64,000 nt of DNA from Rhizobium sp. ACO-34A (GTDB lineage: Bacteria; Pseudomonadota; Alphaproteobacteria; Rhizobiales; Rhizobiaceae). A model generated the notes under the pieces. It was not told the origin of the DNA, did not search any database, and was given only the letters and a program-made list of their open reading frames with translations. The DNA lies in NCBI GenBank assembly GCA_002600635.1, contig CP021371.1, forward strand, positions 1,677,001 through 1,741,000. Reading direction: 5' to 3'. Made by a program: the position numbers and the translations under genes. Below are positions 37,649 to 45,897 of the stretch, in pieces; within the stretch, counting starts at the first letter, position 1; every line of letters starts with the position of its first letter.

Positions 37649-38950
37649 TCAGCCGGCCGCCTTGAGACCCCCGCTGGCATTGCCGCTGGAAAGAGACTGA
37701 GTGATTTCGTTCATCGGTGCAAGCTGTTCGAGTGGACCGATAGCTGAGAGTGTCGGTACGGATTCGAAGAACAGCCGTCCGGCGAGATCCGTCAGTCGTT
37801 CGGTGGTGATCCCTTCCAGCCGTTCCATCATCTCCTGATTGGAAATAGGGCGGCCGTAAAGCATCATCTGCCGGGCCATCTGGCCGGCGCGTGCAGCAGG
37901 GCTTTCCTGCCCCATCAGCAGCTGCGCGCGGATCTGCGCCCGCGAGCGGTCGATTTCCTGCTGGTTGATCATCTCCGACGACTTCCTGAGTTCATCGATG
38001 ATGACGGGAACGAGTTCCGGCAGGTTCTCTCCGCCGGTCGCAGCGTGAATGCCGAAGATGCCGGTATCGGAAAAGCCCCAGTGGAAGGCGTAGACGGAGT
38101 AGCAGAGCCCGCGGAACTCACGCACTTCCTGGAACAGGCGCGAGGACATGCCGCCGCCGAGAATGTTGGCAAGGATCTGCGAACAGTAGAAGTCGCGCAT
38201 GTGATAGGCGCGGCCTTCGAAACCGAGCAGCACCTGCGCATCCATAAGGTCGCGTTCTTCGCGGGCCTCGCCACCAAGATAACGTGCGGTCTCGAATACC
38301 GGCGGTGCCGCAGGTTCCGTCCGAAGCCCGGAGAAGCGTTCTTCCACCTGACGGACGAACGCGTCGTGATCAACCGCGCCGGCGGCGACGACGAACATCC
38401 GGTCGGTCGTGTAGTTGCGCGAAAGATAGCCCCTGATCTCGTCGCTGGTGAACGACATCACCGTGTCCGGCGTGCCGAGGATCGGTCTTCCCAGCGTCTG
38501 CCCGGCAAAGGCGATTTCGGAAAAGCGGTCGAAGACCACGTCGTCGGGCGTGTCGTTGGCTGCGCCGATTTCCTGCAGGATGACCTGCTTTTCCCGGCTC
38601 AGTTCTTCCTCGTCGAAAACCGATTCGGTCAGGATGTCGGCGAGGATGTCGACTGCCAGCGGCACGTCGTCCTTGAGCACGCGGGCGTAGTAGGACGTGG
38701 TCTCGGTGGACGTGGCGGCGTTGAGTTCGCCGCCGACATTCTCTATTTCCTCGGCGATCTGGCGAGCGTTGCGTCGCTGTGTGCCCTTGAATGCCATGTG
38801 CTCGAGAAGATGGGCGATGCCGTGCTCCCCGTCGGTTTCGTTGCGCGAACCTGATTTGATCCAGGTTCCGAGCGCGACACTTTCGAGATGCGGCATCTTC
38901 TCGGTTACAACCGTCAGCCCAGAGGGCAGCCGGGTACACTCAACATTCAT
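37649..38950 (-). CDS. M16 family zinc peptidase
   Basis: A 433-residue processing-peptidase-like protein. The inverted zinc motif appears as HLLEHMAFKGT (HxxEH near residue 47), with a downstream Glu in ENVGGELNAAT, and the C-terminal half has GGGMSSRLFQEVREFRGLCYSV, typical of the mitochondrial processing peptidase beta-type family. No signal peptide is seen, so it may act in the cytosol. It lies 21 bp after thrC, an association common in rhizobia. Confidence 0.94.
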   Translation of the reverse strand: MNVECTRLPSGLTVVTEKMPHLESVALGTWIKSGSRNETDGEHGIAHLLEHMAFKGTQRRNARQIAEEIENVGGELNAATSTETTSYYARVLKDDVPLAVDILADILTESVFDEEELSREKQVILQEIGAANDTPDDVVFDRFSEIAFAGQTLGRPILGTPDTVMSFTSDEIRGYLSRNYTTDRMFVVAAGAVDHDAFVRQVEERFSGLRTEPAAPPVFETARYLGGEAREERDLMDAQVLLGFEGRAYHMRDFYCSQILANILGGGMSSRLFQEVREFRGLCYSVYAFHWGFSDTGIFGIHAATGGENLPELVPVIIDELRKSSEMINQQEIDRSRAQIRAQLLMGQESPAARAGQMARQMMLYGRPISNQEMMERLEGITTERLTDLAGRLFFESVPTLSAIGPLEQLAPMNEITQSLSSGNASGGLKAAG

Positions 38951-38971
38951 CGATCCGTCTTTCTGCGCTTC

Positions 38972-40378
38972 TCAATTGTCTGTGCGGGCATGTTCACCGA
39001 CAAAGGTTTCGACGGCTTTAAGGTCCGCGTCCAGGATATCGAAACGCTCCTCCCTGGTCATCAGATCAGCAAGCCACGCCGGAAGCGCCGGGTCAATACC
39101 GCTTGCGGATTTTACTGCAGCAGGGAACTTCGCCGGGTGAGCGGTGGAGAGCGTGACCATGGGACTCGAAGGCTTGGCAAACTTCGATGCGACATACACG
39201 CCGACGGCGGTGTGCGGATCGATCAGGTAACCGGTCTGCGCCAGGGTATCGCGGATCGTGTCCGCCACCTGCTTTTCACTGGCGCGGCCGGCGCGGAAGT
39301 CCTTGCGGATAGCCTTCAGCGCATCCGGTTCGATCTCGAAGGAGCCGGACTGTTTCAGGCTTTCCATCGAGGAGCGGATGGCCGCATCGTCACGGTCATA
39401 GGCTTCGAACAACAGGCGTTCGAAGTTGGAGGAAATCTGGATATCCATCGACGGCGAGGTGGTGGCGGAAACGCCCTTCATCTCGTAGCGTCCGGTCTTG
39501 AGTGTGCGCGCAAGAATGTCGTTCTCGTTGGTGGCCACCACCAGCTTGTCGATCGGAAGGCCCATCTTCTTGGCGACGTACCCGGCGAAGATATCGCCGA
39601 AATTGCCGGTCGGCACGGTGAAGGAGATCTTGCGGTCCGGCGCGCCGAGCGAGATCGCCGCGGTGAAGTAGTAGACCACCTGTGCCATGATGCGGGCCCA
39701 GTTGATCGAGTTGACGCCGGAGATCTTGTAGGTGTCGCGGAAGGCGTTGTCGTTGAACATCGCCTTCACCAGATTCTGGCAGTCGTCGAAATTGCCCCTG
39801 ACGGCGATGGCGTGGACGTTCTCGGCCTTGGAGGTCGTCATCTGCCGCTGCTGGACAGGCGAAACCTTCTCATGCGGGAACAGGATGAAGACGTCTGTGC
39901 GGGCGCGGCCGGCAAAGGCGTCGATGGCGGCACCACCGGTGTCGCCGGAGGTCGCGCCGACAATGGTCGCCCGTTCGCCGCGCTGGGCAAGGGCGTGGTC
40001 CATCAGGCGGGCGAGAAGCTGCATCGCAACGTCCTTGAACGCGAGCGTGGTGCCGTGGAAAAGCTCGAGCACGAAGGCGTTCGGGCCGGTCTGAACCAGC
40101 GGGGCCACGGCCGGATGACGGAAGGTGGCGTAGGCCTCGTCGATCATCGAGCGGAAGGTGCCGGCCTCGATTTCGCCGTCGATGAACGGGTGAAGCACCT
40201 CGAAGGCAATTTCCTGGTATGTCTTGCCGCGAAGCGCGCGAATGTCCTTCTTCTTGAGGTGGGGCCATTTGCGCGGCACATAGAGGCCGCCGTCACGGGC
40301 GAGACCCGCAAGCAGGGCGTCACTGAAACCGAGGCTTTTGGCCTCTCCGCGGGTCGAGATATATTCCACGATGGTCAT
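38972..40378 (-). CDS. thrC: threonine synthase
   Basis: PLP-dependent conversion of O-phospho-homoserine to threonine. The 468-residue protein starts MTIVEYISTRGE, has the PLP Lys in FHGTTLAFKDVAMQLL (near residue 113), the phosphate loop GATSGDTGGAAI and TGNFGDIFAGY. Length matches the long class of proteobacterial ThrC. It leads the reverse group thrC-M16 peptidase-GNAT-GGDEF/EAL. Confidence 0.96.
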   Translation of the reverse strand: MTIVEYISTRGEAKSLGFSDALLAGLARDGGLYVPRKWPHLKKKDIRALRGKTYQEIAFEVLHPFIDGEIEAGTFRSMIDEAYATFRHPAVAPLVQTGPNAFVLELFHGTTLAFKDVAMQLLARLMDHALAQRGERATIVGATSGDTGGAAIDAFAGRARTDVFILFPHEKVSPVQQRQMTTSKAENVHAIAVRGNFDDCQNLVKAMFNDNAFRDTYKISGVNSINWARIMAQVVYYFTAAISLGAPDRKISFTVPTGNFGDIFAGYVAKKMGLPIDKLVVATNENDILARTLKTGRYEMKGVSATTSPSMDIQISSNFERLLFEAYDRDDAAIRSSMESLKQSGSFEIEPDALKAIRKDFRAGRASEKQVADTIRDTLAQTGYLIDPHTAVGVYVASKFAKPSSPMVTLSTAHPAKFPAAVKSASGIDPALPAWLADLMTREERFDILDADLKAVETFVGEHARTDN

Positions 40379-40682
40379 CCTTGGTCAGAAGAGGTGGGGC
40401 GCATTTGGGTGTCCGAGACTATGACGTTTCGGGAACGAAAGTTTGCCTTTTTGCGCCAGACAGGCCGGCCGGATTTCGCAGGCACGGCAGTCGCGAACAG
40501 GTAGGTCCAGAGTGAGGCCGTGCCCCTGAATGCCGACGGTATTGAAATTCGAAGCAAAACGCTGGCTACCCAATCGATTTTTCGCTGCGCCGCTGGTATA
40601 GACCATCCTCCCGGGGCATGAAAAGGCCCAAATGGAATGGCTTTTGGCTTCTCGGAGCTCAAGAATGCGGAAGGTGCATATC
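40379..40682. other. intergenic region between thrC and a lipoprotein gene
   Basis: About 300 bp between divergent genes. Open frames on both strands exist but have no protein-like pattern or ribosome site. It should hold the thrC and lipoprotein promoters; I see no clear operator, hairpin or RNA gene. Confidence 0.6.
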
Positions 40683-41240
40683 GTGTCTGTGAAGATGTCG
40701 CGCGGGCTGTTGGCCGCATTTTCGATGATTGTTCTCGCGGGCTGCAACGCCGGCAATCCCGGCGGCGCCCTTGGTTCGGCAGCTGAAAAGCCGGACGCCA
40801 GTGCCGCCGCCCAGCCCGTCTCGCCGGTGGTGCAGGGTTTTTGCCCGACGATAGCGCTGCGTGACGGAACTTCCTATTATCGCACCTATGCAAAGGGCGC
40901 GAAGGACGATGCGACCAAGGTCGTCTATCAGGCGTCGCTCGCCGAGACGACCCGCTCCTGCGCTCGTAACGAGGCGAACCTGACGATCACCGCCATGGTT
41001 CAGGGCCGCCTTGTGGCTGGCCCGGAGGGCAAGGCCGGCTCCGTCAACCTGCCGATCCGCGTCGCGGTGACGGATGGTGACAATGTGCTTTACTCGGAGC
41101 TGACCCAGCACCCGGTGGCGCTGGCCGATGCCTCGCAGCCGACGCAGTTCATCTTTTCCAAGCAGGTCAGCATTCCGGCGACGGCAAGCGGCCTGACCAG
41201 GGTCTTCATCGGTTTCGACGAAGGTCCGAAGAAGAAGTAA
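40683..41240 (+). CDS. hypothetical lipoprotein
   Basis: A 185-residue protein with a lipobox MIVLAGC (Cys near residue 20) and a Gly/Ala/Pro-rich linker, then a beta-rich domain with FCPTIALRDGTSYYRTY, a second Cys in TRSCARNEANLTITAMV and GSVNLPIRVAVTDGDNVLYSE. I do not recognise a named family, but this type is common in rhizobia and probably outer-membrane attached and periplasmic. The GTG at 40683 is chosen because GGAAGG precedes it by 8 bp; an ATG at 40665 or 40695 is possible. Confidence 0.78.
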   Translation: MSVKMSRGLLAAFSMIVLAGCNAGNPGGALGSAAEKPDASAAAQPVSPVVQGFCPTIALRDGTSYYRTYAKGAKDDATKVVYQASLAETTRSCARNEANLTITAMVQGRLVAGPEGKAGSVNLPIRVAVTDGDNVLYSELTQHPVALADASQPTQFIFSKQVSIPATASGLTRVFIGFDEGPKKK

Positions 41241-41337
41241 CTTCGCCGGCCAAAAGAGCCGCCACGCTCGAAAAAGAAAACAGGCAAAGGTTGCCATCCG
41301 TAATGGATGGCAAAACACCACCTGCCGGGGGGCATAG

Positions 41338-42258
41338 GTGAAAACTGGAATAATCAGGAACCCCGTGTCCGGCGGGAGAGCGTCCGTGCGCATGTGGCCG
41401 GCGCTTCTTCAGGCATTGCGTGGGTGTTTCCCGGATATGGATGTTCGCGAGACCACGGCTGCCGGGCAGGCGGTGGAACTGGCGCGTGAACTCGTTGCTT
41501 CCGGCTGTGATCTCGTCATCGCGGTTGGCGGCGATGGCACCGTAAGCGATGTCGTAGACGGCATCCTCTCCTCCAGTCGGCCGGAAACACCACTTTCCCT
41601 GATCCCCAACGGCACGGGCTGCGATTTTGCCCGCAATTTCAGGCTGGCGAATACACCAGAGGCCATCGCGCACCAGATCGCCGAGGCTCCCGTTCGCTTC
41701 ATCGATGCCGTGCGCATCACCGGACTTGCGGTGAGCGGCGGCACTATCGTTCGCCATTTCGCCAATATCGCGAGCGTTGGCGTTTCGGGCGAAATCGTCC
41801 GCAGCATGAACGAAGCGCCCCGCAGCCGGCTGATGGGCGGCTCGACGCGTTTCATGCTTTATTCCGCGCTCGGGGTCATTCGCTACCGGCCCCAGTCGGT
41901 GCGGGTCGTCATCGATGGCGAGGAGGTCTATGCCGGAGGAGTGACGGTGGCGTGCGTTGCCAATGGCGCATGGTTCGGCGGTGGCATGCATGTCGTTCCC
42001 CAGGCCGACCTGACGGACGGTCAGCTCGATGTCGCCGTGATGAGGGCGACCTCCAGGATCGGTCAACTTGGCCTGCTGGCCCGGCTTCCCAGGGCGGCGC
42101 ATGTCAGTCATCCCCTGTTGAGTTTCCACAAGGGGCGCTCGGTGGAGATCACGCCTCTCGGCGAGGGACGCTTTTCCTGTGAGGCGGATGGAGAAAACCC
42201 CGGTCTGTCGGCGCTGCGGGCCGAGATCCTGCCGGCAGGCCTTGCCCTGCGAATCTGA
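41338..42258 (+). CDS. diacylglycerol/sphingosine-type lipid kinase
   Basis: A 306-residue protein of the DAGK/YegS kinase superfamily: IIRNPVSGGRA, VIAVGGDGTVSDVVDGI (nucleotide motif GGDGT), LSLIPNGTGCDFARNF and a C-terminal beta domain with VACVANGAWFGGGMHVVPQADLTDGQLDV. It phosphorylates a lipid alcohol at the inner face of the membrane; which one is open. The start is GTG at 41338 after a G-rich ribosome site. A short stem (41293-41299 with 41305-41311) lies upstream. Confidence 0.88.
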   Translation: MKTGIIRNPVSGGRASVRMWPALLQALRGCFPDMDVRETTAAGQAVELARELVASGCDLVIAVGGDGTVSDVVDGILSSSRPETPLSLIPNGTGCDFARNFRLANTPEAIAHQIAEAPVRFIDAVRITGLAVSGGTIVRHFANIASVGVSGEIVRSMNEAPRSRLMGGSTRFMLYSALGVIRYRPQSVRVVIDGEEVYAGGVTVACVANGAWFGGGMHVVPQADLTDGQLDVAVMRATSRIGQLGLLARLPRAAHVSHPLLSFHKGRSVEITPLGEGRFSCEADGENPGLSALRAEILPAGLALRI

Positions 42259-42297
42259 CCGCAGCCGCGTCGGGAGACGGGCCGGGGAACCGGCGGA

Positions 42298-42987
42298 TCA
42301 GATCGCGCCGGCCCAGTTTTCCATGGCAGCGATCACGGCCGGAAGATCGGTCATGCGCGAAATCACGGTTTCCGCACCCGCATCGGTCAGCCGGTCGGCA
42401 TGGGAAGGATAGGTGTGCGACGCGCCGGTGAAGCCGATCACCCGCATGCCGGCGGCGCGTGCGGCGTGCACGCCGTGCACGGAGTCTTCCACAACGACGG
42501 CTTTATCGGGAGAGACACCGAACTGTGCCGCGCCATGAAGGAAAATGTCCGGCTTCGGCTTGACCCGATCAGGGCCGAGATCCTTGGCCGAATAGATATG
42601 CGGCGCGAAGAATTGCTTGAGGCCGACCTTGGTCAACATCATGTCGAGTCGCGCCGACGAGGAGTTTGAGCAGATGCAGCGCGGACCCTTGAGCCGCGAA
42701 AGAGCGAAGACCACGCCGTCGATGATCTTTACTTCCCGTGCCAGCCGCTGGTCGAGCAGGGCTTCCGACTTGTCGAGCAGGCTTGCCGAAAGCGGAATGT
42801 CGATTTCCTTCTCGATGGTGAGAAGGATGTCCTTCCACGTCATCCCGGCGAAACGTTCGCCCATTTCCTCGACGCTGATCGGATAGCCTGCTTCGTTCAG
42901 AAGCTTGGATTCGACCCGGGCCGCGATGATCTCGGAATCGACGAGCACGCCGTCGCAATCGAAAATGGTAAGGTCGAAACCGCTCAT
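42298..42987 (-). CDS. HAD-IA family phosphatase, beta-phosphoglucomutase-like
   Basis: A 229-residue haloacid-dehalogenase hydrolase. It has the nucleophile motif FDCDGVLVDSE (Asp near residue 9), Ser/Thr motif CICSNSSSARL, Lys in RVKPKPDIFLH and the acidic VVVEDSVHGVHAARAAGM. This is the sugar-phosphatase type (YieH-like). The start at 42987 has AGGACCTCCC just upstream. The substrate is unknown. Confidence 0.9.
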   Translation of the reverse strand: MSGFDLTIFDCDGVLVDSEIIAARVESKLLNEAGYPISVEEMGERFAGMTWKDILLTIEKEIDIPLSASLLDKSEALLDQRLAREVKIIDGVVFALSRLKGPRCICSNSSSARLDMMLTKVGLKQFFAPHIYSAKDLGPDRVKPKPDIFLHGAAQFGVSPDKAVVVEDSVHGVHAARAAGMRVIGFTGASHTYPSHADRLTDAGAETVISRMTDLPAVIAAMENWAGAI

Positions 42988-43071
42988 GATGGGAGGTCCT
43001 GTCGGATGTCGTTTGGAGGAGGCCTGACCTACACGAAGAGGCCGCAAAGGACAATCCGCAAGTGACGACCG

Positions 43072-43650
43072 TCAAGCGCCCGGAGATGTCGCTGAGGCGA
43101 GTGTGAGCAACTGTCGTTCGATATGGGAGAGATCGCGGACCGTTTCCCGATCCTCCTGCAACAGGTCTGCGAGCCAGACGCCATCGGCTGCAAGGCGCGC
43201 GATTTCCAGCATCGGCGCGTCATCCGTCGTCCGGTGTTCGGCAAGCTTTCGTTCCATCCACCGTGACCAGAGTTGCCGAAGGGCGGGCTCTGAAATCATG
43301 GAAACCGAAAGCGCGGCCCATGGGCTGCTGTTTCCAAGCTTGCGGTCGGCGAAAATCGCCCTGACATAGGCGCGGGTGAAGCGTCCGCGCATCTTGCCAT
43401 CTTCCGCCATGTAGAGGTCGATTTCCTGATCGAGCTTTTCGAGCAGGTCGGCGAAGACGGCCTCGACGAGCGCCTGCTTGCTGGCGAAATGATGCAGGAG
43501 ACCGCCCTTGGTAACGCCCGCCCGATCCGCCACCGCCTGAATGGTGATCGCCGCCGGTCCGCCCCCGACGGCCAGTGCAGCCGTCTGGTCGAGCAGCGCA
43601 CGGCGAACCAGTTCCGGCTGTTTGCGTCTGGTATAGGCGTTTTCCGTCAT
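43072..43650 (-). CDS. TetR-family repressor of the SMR efflux gene
   Basis: A 192-residue regulator with an N-terminal TetR helix-turn-helix (AALDQT-like helix, ITIQAVADRAGVTKGGLLHHFASKQALVEAVF) and a helical ligand domain (about 65-190). It overlaps the SMR gene by 4 bp (ATGA) and is the second gene of the operon. The palindrome in front of the SMR gene is the natural operator, so it likely represses both the pump and itself until a ligand binds. Confidence 0.92.
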   Translation of the reverse strand: MTENAYTRRKQPELVRRALLDQTAALAVGGGPAAITIQAVADRAGVTKGGLLHHFASKQALVEAVFADLLEKLDQEIDLYMAEDGKMRGRFTRAYVRAIFADRKLGNSSPWAALSVSMISEPALRQLWSRWMERKLAEHRTTDDAPMLEIARLAADGVWLADLLQEDRETVRDLSHIERQLLTLASATSPGA

Positions 43651-43994
43651 CCGTGCGTGACCGAGTTGGAGAATGCATTCATCACGATCACGCCCGCCAC
43701 GATCAGGCCGATGCCGGTCATCGCCGCCGGATCGAGCGACTGCTTGAACACGAAGACGCTGATGAGGGCAGTCAGGATGATGCCGAGTCCGCCCCACATT
43801 GCATAGGCGATGCCGAGCGGCATGCCCTTGAGGGCCTGTGACAGCAGATAGAACGACACGGCATAGAGCGCGACCATGGCAACGGTCGGCCCAAGCTTGG
43901 TGAACTGGGCGGATTTTTGCAGGAAGGTCGTGCCGATCACTTCACAGATGATGGCGCCGGCAAGGGAACTGTAGGCAAGGACAAGGGGATTCAT
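43647..43994 (-). CDS. small multidrug resistance (SMR) efflux protein
   Basis: A 115-residue, four-helix inner-membrane protein of the EmrE/SugE family. The essential membrane Glu lies in ICEVIGTTFLQKS (near residue 18), followed by GPTVAMVALYAVSFYLLSQ, AYAMWGGLGIILTALISV and a fourth helix. It works as an antiparallel homodimer exchanging protons for cationic drugs or guanidinium-like compounds. It leads an operon with a TetR regulator. Confidence 0.92.
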   Translation of the reverse strand: MNPLVLAYSSLAGAIICEVIGTTFLQKSAQFTKLGPTVAMVALYAVSFYLLSQALKGMPLGIAYAMWGGLGIILTALISVFVFKQSLDPAAMTGIGLIVAGVIVMNAFSNSVTHG

Positions 43995-44018
43995 GGTGGG
44001 TCTCGCAATTGGTTGCCT

Positions 44019-44046
44019 AAAAGATACCGTCTGGTCGGTATCTTTT
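44019..44046 (-). promoter_or_regulatory. TetR operator within the SMR promoter
   Basis: AAAAGATACCG (44019-44029) and its exact reverse complement (44036-44046) are separated by TCTGGT. On the minus strand a -35-like CTTGAA (44045-44050) and a -10-like TATCTT (44021-44026) bracket the palindrome with 18 bp spacing, so a bound repressor would block polymerase. It is 25 bp upstream of the SMR start codon. Confidence 0.82.
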
Positions 44047-44086
44047 CAAGGGGTGCCAATACGCGAGCATCTGCCGGTAGGGGCGA

Positions 44087-44773
44087 TCAATCTGCGGTCG
44101 GAAACATGGCGGCGAATCGCCGTTCGCCTTCGGGGTTGAAATGGATGACCCGGCTTCCTGTTTCCCGCCGCGCGAGGCCGGCATCGAGGAAGTGGGTAAG
44201 CAGCGCCCGCCCGAGGGAGCCGGAGAGATGCGTGCGCCGCTCGCTCCAGTCCAGGCAGGCTCTGCAAATCGGCCGCCTGAGCGCTTTCAGCATGTCGACG
44301 TCGATGCCATGACCGGCGACCATCTTCTCACCGGCCGCGGTCAGTTGCGGATGCTCCTCGTCGCCGGCGATGGCGCCGGTTGCGCGCAGGCTGTCGAGCA
44401 TGCGAACGCCGTAGTCTCCGGCAAGGTGATCGTAGCAGATCCGCGCCTTGCGTAACGCTGGTTCCTTCGGTCCTGTCCGATGGCGGAGGTGACCGCGGCT
44501 TGCGGCAAATCCCATCAGGCTTTCGATCAGGGCTCCGACGCCGGCATCGGCAAAGGTGAAATAGCGGTGGCGACCCTGCTTGCGCTGGCGGATCAGGCCG
44601 CCTTCCTCAAGCTTGGCGAGGTGTGAGCTTGCGGTCTGCAGGGTGATTCCGGCCGCACCGGCAAGCTCCGTCGCCGTCAGCGCACCGCCTCCCATGAGAG
44701 ACAGCAGCATGTTGGCGCGGGCGGGATCGCCGATCAGGGCGGCGATACGGGCAATGTCCGGTCCTTCTTTCAT
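44087..44773 (-). CDS. ArsR-family transcriptional regulator
   Basis: A 228-residue regulator with an N-terminal winged helix of the ArsR type (about residues 8-85): GDPARANMLLSLMGGGALTATELA, ITLQTASSHLAKLEEGGLI and RQKQGRHRYFTFA-like wing. The C-terminal part (90-228) has several Cys and His residues (RICYDHLAGDYG, RRPICRACLDWSE) that could bind a metal or sense thiols. It is divergent from the NIPSNAP/monooxygenase pair. The ATG at 44773 has no ribosome site and lies inside an imperfect palindrome, so the message may be leaderless and self-repressed. Confidence 0.85.
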   Translation of the reverse strand: MKEGPDIARIAALIGDPARANMLLSLMGGGALTATELAGAAGITLQTASSHLAKLEEGGLIRQRKQGRHRYFTFADAGVGALIESLMGFAASRGHLRHRTGPKEPALRKARICYDHLAGDYGVRMLDSLRATGAIAGDEEHPQLTAAGEKMVAGHGIDVDMLKALRRPICRACLDWSERRTHLSGSLGRALLTHFLDAGLARRETGSRVIHFNPEGERRFAAMFPTAD

Positions 44774-44796
44774 ACTTCGATCGTAACCGAAGCATG
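44771..44796. promoter_or_regulatory. imperfect palindrome, likely ArsR-type operator
   Basis: CATACTTCG (44771-44779) and CGAAGCATG (44788-44796) are inverted with one mismatch around an 8-bp spacer. The left end is the start codon of the ArsR-like gene and the right end is 50 bp before the NIPSNAP ATG, so one bound dimer could control both directions. Confidence 0.65.
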
Positions 44797-44845
44797 CCGT
44801 GCCGGCAATGTGGCAGAAGGAGGTAGACAGCAAAGGAGAATGCCA

Positions 44846-45175
44846 ATGATTACCTGTGTCATCCGCTACGAGATCGATCCCTTCGCCAAGGAGGAATTCG
44901 CCACCTATGCCCGCAACTGGGGCGAGGCCATTCCGCGCTGCGGAGCCGATCTCGTCGGATACTTCGCCCCGCATGAGGGCTCCTCGACCACCGCCTATGG
45001 CATCTACCACCTGGAGAGCCTTGCGGAATACGAAGCCTATCGAGCCCGGCTGGCCGAGGATCCCCTTGGGCGGGAAAACTACCAGTTCGCCGCGCGCGAA
45101 AAATTCATCATCCGCGAGGATCGCCTGTTCCTGAAATGCGTGTCCACGCCTCATGCCGCGAGGGCGGTGCGGTGA
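44846..45175 (+). CDS. NIPSNAP family protein
   Basis: A 109-residue dimeric alpha-beta barrel protein starting ITCVIRYEIDPFAKEEFATYARNW and including GEAIPRCGADLVGYFAPHEGSST, IYHLESLAEYEAYRARL and FIIREDRLFLKC. AAGGAG 7 bp upstream sets the ATG at 44846. The biochemical role of bacterial NIPSNAP proteins is unclear. It overlaps the next gene, a related fold, by 4 bp. Confidence 0.9.
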   Translation: MITCVIRYEIDPFAKEEFATYARNWGEAIPRCGADLVGYFAPHEGSSTTAYGIYHLESLAEYEAYRARLAEDPLGRENYQFAAREKFIIREDRLFLKCVSTPHAARAVR

Positions 45176-45522
45176 TCGCCGTGATTTTCGAGGTCGTGCC
45201 TCGCTCCGGCGCGCGTGACGCCTATCTCGATATCGCAGCGGAATTGAAGCCAAGGCTGGAGGATGTCGATGGCTTCCTTTCCATCGAGCGTTTCGAGAGC
45301 CTGTCCATGCCGGGAAAGATCCTGTCTCTATCCTTCTGGCGGGACGAAGAGGCGGTGGCGCGCTGGCGCAATCTTCCCGAACATCGCGCCGCCCAGCGGG
45401 CTGGAAGGGAAGGCGTCTTTGCCGACTATCGGCTTCGGGTCGCGCATGTCCTGCGTGACTACGGTCTCGACCGGCGCGACGAGGCGCCGGCGGACAGCAG
45501 GGCAATCCATTCCGCATCGTGA
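45172..45522 (+). CDS. antibiotic biosynthesis monooxygenase-like protein
   Basis: A 116-residue protein of the ABM dimeric alpha-beta barrel fold: VIFEVVPRSGARDAYLDIA, LEDVDGFLSIERFESL and ILSLSFWRDEEAVARWRNLPEH. Such proteins include quinone-forming monooxygenases and heme-degrading relatives. A GTG at 45172 overlaps the NIPSNAP stop (GTGA); an ATG at 45136 would give a longer overlap. The two genes form a small operon opposite an ArsR-like regulator, suggesting that they handle the compound it senses. Confidence 0.85.
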   Translation: MIAVIFEVVPRSGARDAYLDIAAELKPRLEDVDGFLSIERFESLSMPGKILSLSFWRDEEAVARWRNLPEHRAAQRAGREGVFADYRLRVAHVLRDYGLDRRDEAPADSRAIHSAS

Positions 45523-45523
45523 T

Positions 45524-45792
45524 CTAGGGTCAAAACTCAATCAGGATAGGCGTTCTGCGCGTCGCATCTTGGGTCTGAGTAGGAGGAAAGGTGCAGGAAA
45601 TGCGGATCATTTTCAAACTTTTACGACGCACGCAGGCCCAAGATGCGACGCGCCCGAAGGGTTGGTCCGGATGGGCCGCCTGATCGCAAACAATGCTCGG
45701 CAAGGCCACCCGGCCTTACCTTGCGCTTGTTCGCTTCCATGCAATCCCATCCGGACCAACAGAACACCTATCCTGATTGAGTTTTGACCCTA
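45524..45792. mobile_element. MITE-like element with long inverted ends and two inner hairpins
   Basis: Ends are perfect 24-bp inverted repeats (45527-45550 and 45767-45790), extending to 31 bp with one mismatch (45527-45557 and 45760-45790). Both ends are flanked by TA within a YTAR-like site: CTA on the left and TAA on the right, resembling the 2-3 bp target duplication of IS427-type IS5 elements. Two further stems fill the inside: 45557-45577 with 45633-45653 (21 bp, one G-T pair) and 45661-45675 with 45746-45760 (15 bp, perfect). The folded strand would be a three-way junction. No reading frame of a transposase is present. The insertion starts one base after the monooxygenase stop. Confidence 0.8.
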
Positions 45793-45897
45793 AAGCATGC
45801 CGCGCAAAAGTGTGCAGCGGTTTTGCGATAACGGCATGCGAAAAATCAAAGACTTAAAGCGTGGGGGCGAATCTGAAAGATCGCGACGCGCTTTAGG
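45791..45897. repeat. rhizobial intergenic palindromic repeat (RIME-like)
   Basis: Two neighbouring palindromes: GCATGCCG (45795-45802) with CGGCATGC (45832-45839), carrying an inner CGCAAAA/TTTTGCG pair (45803-45809, 45821-45827), and TAAAGCG (45855-45861) with CGCTTTA (45889-45895). The sequence type is one I have met often between genes in rhizobial genomes. It abuts the MITE-like element. Confidence 0.65.

Noticed and set aside
45524..45792. Complete insertion sequence with transposase
   Set aside because: The space between the ends is only about 210 bp and holds hairpins, not a transposase frame; only a non-autonomous element is supported.
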